18,380 nucleotides of DNA, from contig QMPN01000031.1 of the NCBI GenBank assembly GCA_003648575.1, positions 1 to 18,380 of the forward strand, written 5' to 3'. This document shows, one piece after another, positions 16,358 through 18,380 of the stretch. The position numbers and the translations under genes are program-made. Numbering within the stretch: the first letter of the stretch is position 1; the number at the start of each line of letters is the position of its first letter. Source of the stretch: Bacteroidota bacterium (GTDB lineage Bacteria > Bacteroidota > Bacteroidia > Bacteroidales > B18-G4). A model generated the notes under the pieces. That model searched no databases. It had not been told where the DNA came from and worked only from the letters and a program-made list of their open reading frames with translations.

Positions 16358-17557
16358 TTATTTATTCCAATCCAGCAGGCGCTTTTCCCCTTCAATCTTC
16401 CTGATATCACTGATTTCCTGCGATACTTCAACAACACCGCAGTATTTCCCTGATTTGTTTCTAATTGCAAAATACTTGATCAGTACGCAAAGCTCGCCCC
16501 TGTTGATCCAGAAACTGGCATGATCCTGCCGTCCCGACCTGAATTCTTCAATGATATCTTCAACAATGTGGACACTTTCCGGGGGATGACAATTGGCGAC
16601 ATCGCGGCCAATGATACTGTTTGTTCGGGGAAATATACGATGTTCAGGCGTTGAGAAATATTTGACCTTATTGGTCTCATCAACATAAGTAATGTCGACC
16701 GGCAGATGATTGAACAGCAATTGTATCTGCTTCGCAGTGAGAAAGCCCGTACCCAGGTTGATTTCGTTTTTAGGTCTGTCGGAAGGGTTTTCAGGTGCCA
16801 GGTCTTCAAACTCAGGCCGTACATAAGGATACAGCAATTCCCTGCTGTTATACAGCATGTTTTTTATCTCTCTTTTCGGAATGCTGTTCATCATGACCGG
16901 AAAAAGAATCTTCTCTTCACGGAACTTGATGGCGTACATCATGAAAAACAAATCGCCGGCCAGTTTATTGAACCTGGGCAGGTCCAGTTCAGGTTTTTCA
17001 AGAACTAATCTGATCTGCTTCAGATCCCTACGTATATCATCATGAAAAGACCACATTATTGGCAGGCAACGGTATTCTTTCCAGAACTTCTCGAGGACAG
17101 GAAAGAGCACGTTTTCTTTTATCGTATAATGGCTTTCGAATACCACCAGGCCGGTAAAGCCTTTAAGCAGGCGAGCTTTAATATCCTGATCATTCTTATT
17201 CTTGTTTAAATCCCTGATCAGGGGCCTGAGAGTTTTCAGCCTCTCATCCATTTCCCGGTTATTGCGCACAAGAAAATCAGGGAAGCTGTCTTTTTGTAAT
17301 TCTACCGCCGGATAATTTTTCAGTGAAGTATAAAACAGGTTAAGAAGTTTATTGATCCCTGTTTTTAATTTTTCAATCGGCAAATCCAAACCTGCCAATT
17401 CATCAATAAGGATGATGACTTCTTCCGGACTGATATTATCAATAAGCTGCTTGTTTTCTTTGACAGCCTTAAGGGGCTCATCACCATTGATGATTGCATG
17501 ACTGAACTCAATCATACCTGGTGGTAATTTTACGCTTCCTTTATTGAACCCGGACAT
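16358..17557 (-). CDS. DUF438 / hemerythrin-like / PAS domain protein
   Basis: Cytoplasmic sensor-type protein of 399 residues, the full family length; no signal or membrane segment is seen. Residues about 14-82 match DUF438 (MIEFSHAIINGDEPLKAV, then SPEEVIILIDELAGLDLPIEKLK). Residues about 85-230 form a hemerythrin-like four-helix region with ESHYTIKENVLFP, MWSFHDDIR and FREEKILFP. Residues about 270-395 form the associated PAS domain (LPVDITYVDETNKVKYFS, IFPRTNSIIGRDVANCHPP, then KYFAIRNKSGKYCGVVEVSQ). The first-helix metal motif, usually HPxHxFxxEN in this family, reads FPDFLVRNN here, so two histidines expected as iron ligands are missing. Relatives are assumed to sense oxygen, NO or redox state, but none of that is shown here. 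ATG 17557 has a -7 box 27 bases upstream. The gene is divergent from the oxidase subunit II-like gene. Confidence 0.9.
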   Translation of the reverse strand: MSGFNKGSVKLPPGMIEFSHAIINGDEPLKAVKENKQLIDNISPEEVIILIDELAGLDLPIEKLKTGINKLLNLFYTSLKNYPAVELQKDSFPDFLVRNNREMDERLKTLRPLIRDLNKNKNDQDIKARLLKGFTGLVVFESHYTIKENVLFPVLEKFWKEYRCLPIMWSFHDDIRRDLKQIRLVLEKPELDLPRFNKLAGDLFFMMYAIKFREEKILFPVMMNSIPKREIKNMLYNSRELLYPYVRPEFEDLAPENPSDRPKNEINLGTGFLTAKQIQLLFNHLPVDITYVDETNKVKYFSTPEHRIFPRTNSIIGRDVANCHPPESVHIVEDIIEEFRSGRQDHASFWINRGELCVLIKYFAIRNKSGKYCGVVEVSQEISDIRKIEGEKRLLDWNK

Positions 17558-17583
17558 ATGAGACTTTAAATAATATTAAGCGG

Positions 17584-17591
17584 CAAAGATA
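17584..17591 (-). promoter_or_regulatory. Bacteroidota -7 box (TATCTTTG) for the DUF438 gene
   Basis: On the minus strand the bases read TATCTTTG, a perfect TAnnTTTG, ending 26 bases before ATG 17557. This would give a leader of about 20 bases. No TTTG or TTG is seen at the usual -33 spacing, so the site is plausible but incomplete. Confidence 0.45.
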
Positions 17592-17635
17592 ATTGAATAT
17601 CATGACCATCATTCTTTTAGAAATCTAATTTCTAT

Positions 17636-17643
17636 TACTTTTG
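17636..17643 (+). promoter_or_regulatory. Bacteroidota -7 box (TACTTTTG), upstream plus-strand promoter candidate
   Basis: A perfect TAnnTTTG on the plus strand. A T-rich stretch (ttttag at 17615-17620) lies near the -33 position but lacks the G. It would start a transcript near 17650 that crosses two tiny open frames before the oxidase gene. It overlaps no known gene and faces away from the DUF438 promoter. Confidence 0.35.
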
Positions 17644-17720
17644 TGTTTCCAAATCAACATTATGTTAATGGGAAACCATGTGCCATGCACGACACCTAGA
17701 CTACTACAAGGGATCAGCTC

Positions 17721-17783
17721 ATGAAAACACTGCTTAATACTAGCTTACAAGAGCTTGGAAAAGATAGTGTTATAAATTTTTGA
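17721..17783 (+). CDS. Possible 20-residue peptide or gene remnant
   Basis: The frame ATG 17721 to TGA 17781-17783 reads MKTLLNTSLQELGKDSVINF. It overlaps by ATGA the stop of another 20-codon frame (17662-17724, starting MLMGNHVPC). The peptide faintly recalls the N-terminus of DUF1858 or RIC/ScdA-type proteins (M-K-x-L-x-x-T-x-x-E-L), but it is too short for a claim. It may be a leader peptide, a remnant or chance. The promoter used for the next gene overlaps its stop codon. Confidence 0.2.
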   Translation: MKTLLNTSLQELGKDSVINF

Positions 17784-17811
17784 TTTTTTTTGATATTAAT
17801 TACTATTTTTG
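17779..17811 (+). promoter_or_regulatory. Promoter for the oxidase subunit II-like gene (TTTG-N21-TATTTTTG)
   Basis: TTTG at 17779-17782 and TATTTTTG at 17804-17811 are 21 bases apart. This fits the Bacteroidota housekeeping promoter (-33 TTTG, -7 TAnnTTTG). The predicted start near 17818 leaves an AT-rich leader of roughly 30 bases before ATG 17847, with no Shine-Dalgarno. It is the best promoter match in the window. Confidence 0.6.
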
Positions 17812-17846
17812 GATTGTATTTTATTTATAAACCAAATTAAATTCTC

Positions 17847-18380
17847 ATGGTTGATTCTTCAATGGTCCTTTTTGGACAAACGGTCGCATACACTTGCTAT
17901 GCTGTTGCGATCATTTTGGTGGTGGCCTGGTTTGGGTATGCCATCACCCGTCCCGGCAAGGGAAACAAAGTCAGCAAAACACTTTTTTATTCATTTGTTA
18001 GTTTCCTGGTAGTGCTGGGGGTCTCTCTTCATATTGTGACCTTCAACACCATTCCATGGGTATCCATGGATCTTGACAGGAAAAATATTGAAGCCGACCA
18101 GGTATTCGATATCGTAATGGAAGACCATACTTTCATTCTTCCTGAAGAAGAAATGCTGATCCAGTGCGGGCCAAAGGTTATGTTCAATGTCACCTCCAAC
18201 GACCTCACCTATGGCTTTGGGCTTTTCAGGCAAGACCACTCCATGCTGTTCCAGATGCAGGTGGTACCCGGCCATGTAAATGACATCCTCTGGGAGTTCA
18301 AAGGGAATGGTATTTATACGATCCGTTCCACTGAATATTCTGGCCCTGCAGGGCATCAGATGATAATAAAAGATGTTGTA
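17847..18380 (+). CDS. Cytochrome c oxidase subunit II-like protein lacking CuA ligands (3' end outside window)
   Basis: Subunit II of a heme-copper oxidase-superfamily enzyme, 178 residues visible. Two membrane helices (about 13-33 and 45-66) precede a periplasmic cupredoxin-like domain (about 84-178). The fold is recognisable from FNVTSNDLTYGFGLF, QVVPGHVNDILWEF, GIYTIRSTEYSG and GHQM. In CuA enzymes the ligands come from the patterns T-S-x-D-V-x-H-x-F and C-x-E-x-C-G-x-x-H-x-x-M. Here the first histidine is Tyr122, both cysteines are serine (Ser161, Ser165), and the histidine (His170) is one place out of register; Met172 is kept. A binuclear CuA site is therefore not expected. Quinol oxidases and some NO reductase-type relatives have such a subunit. 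Subunit I should follow beyond the window. ATG 17847 is preceded by a good promoter. Confidence 0.85.
   Translation, partial: MVDSSMVLFGQTVAYTCYAVAIILVVAWFGYAITRPGKGNKVSKTLFYSFVSFLVVLGVSLHIVTFNTIPWVSMDLDRKNIEADQVFDIVMEDHTFILPEEEMLIQCGPKVMFNVTSNDLTYGFGLFRQDHSMLFQMQVVPGHVNDILWEFKGNGIYTIRSTEYSGPAGHQMIIKDVV

Noticed and set aside
17847..17870. TTGA-N4-TCAA as an FNR/DNR-type operator near the oxidase gene.
   Set aside because: It lies inside the first codons of the gene, downstream of the promoter, and lacks the outer bases of the FNR consensus.
17991..18356. Minus-strand 121-codon frame inside the oxidase subunit II-like gene.
   Set aside because: The plus strand codes for a recognisable membrane anchor and cupredoxin domain in the same stretch; the antisense frame is a shadow.

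Overview
The window comes from a Bacteroidota genome, probably an environmental Bacteroidales-like organism. Three things point there. First, it carries a giant secreted protein with PKD and SprB repeats and a type B C-terminal sorting domain of the type IX secretion system (T9SS), next to a PorP/SprF-family protein. Second, promoter-like sites match the Bacteroidota -7 box TAnnTTTG. Third, the genes lack strong Shine-Dalgarno sites. No RNA gene, insertion sequence, CRISPR array or integrase is visible.

Layout from left to right. (1) At 2-832 (+) lies the C-terminal part of an AI-2E family permease. (2) At 819-1287 (+) a small membrane or secreted protein gene overlaps its end; it is interrupted by a single-base shift at a run of five G. 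(3) This gene converges on, and shares its stop-codon bases with, a minus-strand pair that fills most of the window. The pair is a 4460-residue adhesin-like protein (15814-2432) followed two bases later by a PorP/SprF-family outer-membrane protein (2429-1284). (4) At 15815-16357 there are 543 bases without a convincing gene. (5) At 16358-17557 (-) lies a DUF438/hemerythrin-like/PAS sensor-type protein. (6) At 17558-17846 there is a divergent promoter region with two or three TAnnTTTG sites. (7) At 17847-18380 (+) begins a cytochrome c oxidase subunit II-like gene, cut by the window end, whose CuA copper ligands are replaced.

How the genes work together. The giant protein would be exported by Sec, carried across the outer membrane by the T9SS through its type B C-terminal domain, and attached to or released from the surface with the help of its PorP/SprF partner, as in the SprB/SprF pair of Flavobacterium gliding. 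It has 8 irregular PKD domains, 9 SprB repeats, one Ig-like domain, 33 more PKD domains and the sorting domain. Both the SprB block and part of the PKD block show a higher-order period of three domains, so the array seems to have grown by copying three-domain cassettes. On the right, a putative gas or redox sensor (DUF438-PAS) is divergent from a CuA-less heme-copper oxidase/NO reductase-type subunit II. This suggests, without proving, a quinol-linked oxygen or nitric oxide reductase module with its own sensor.
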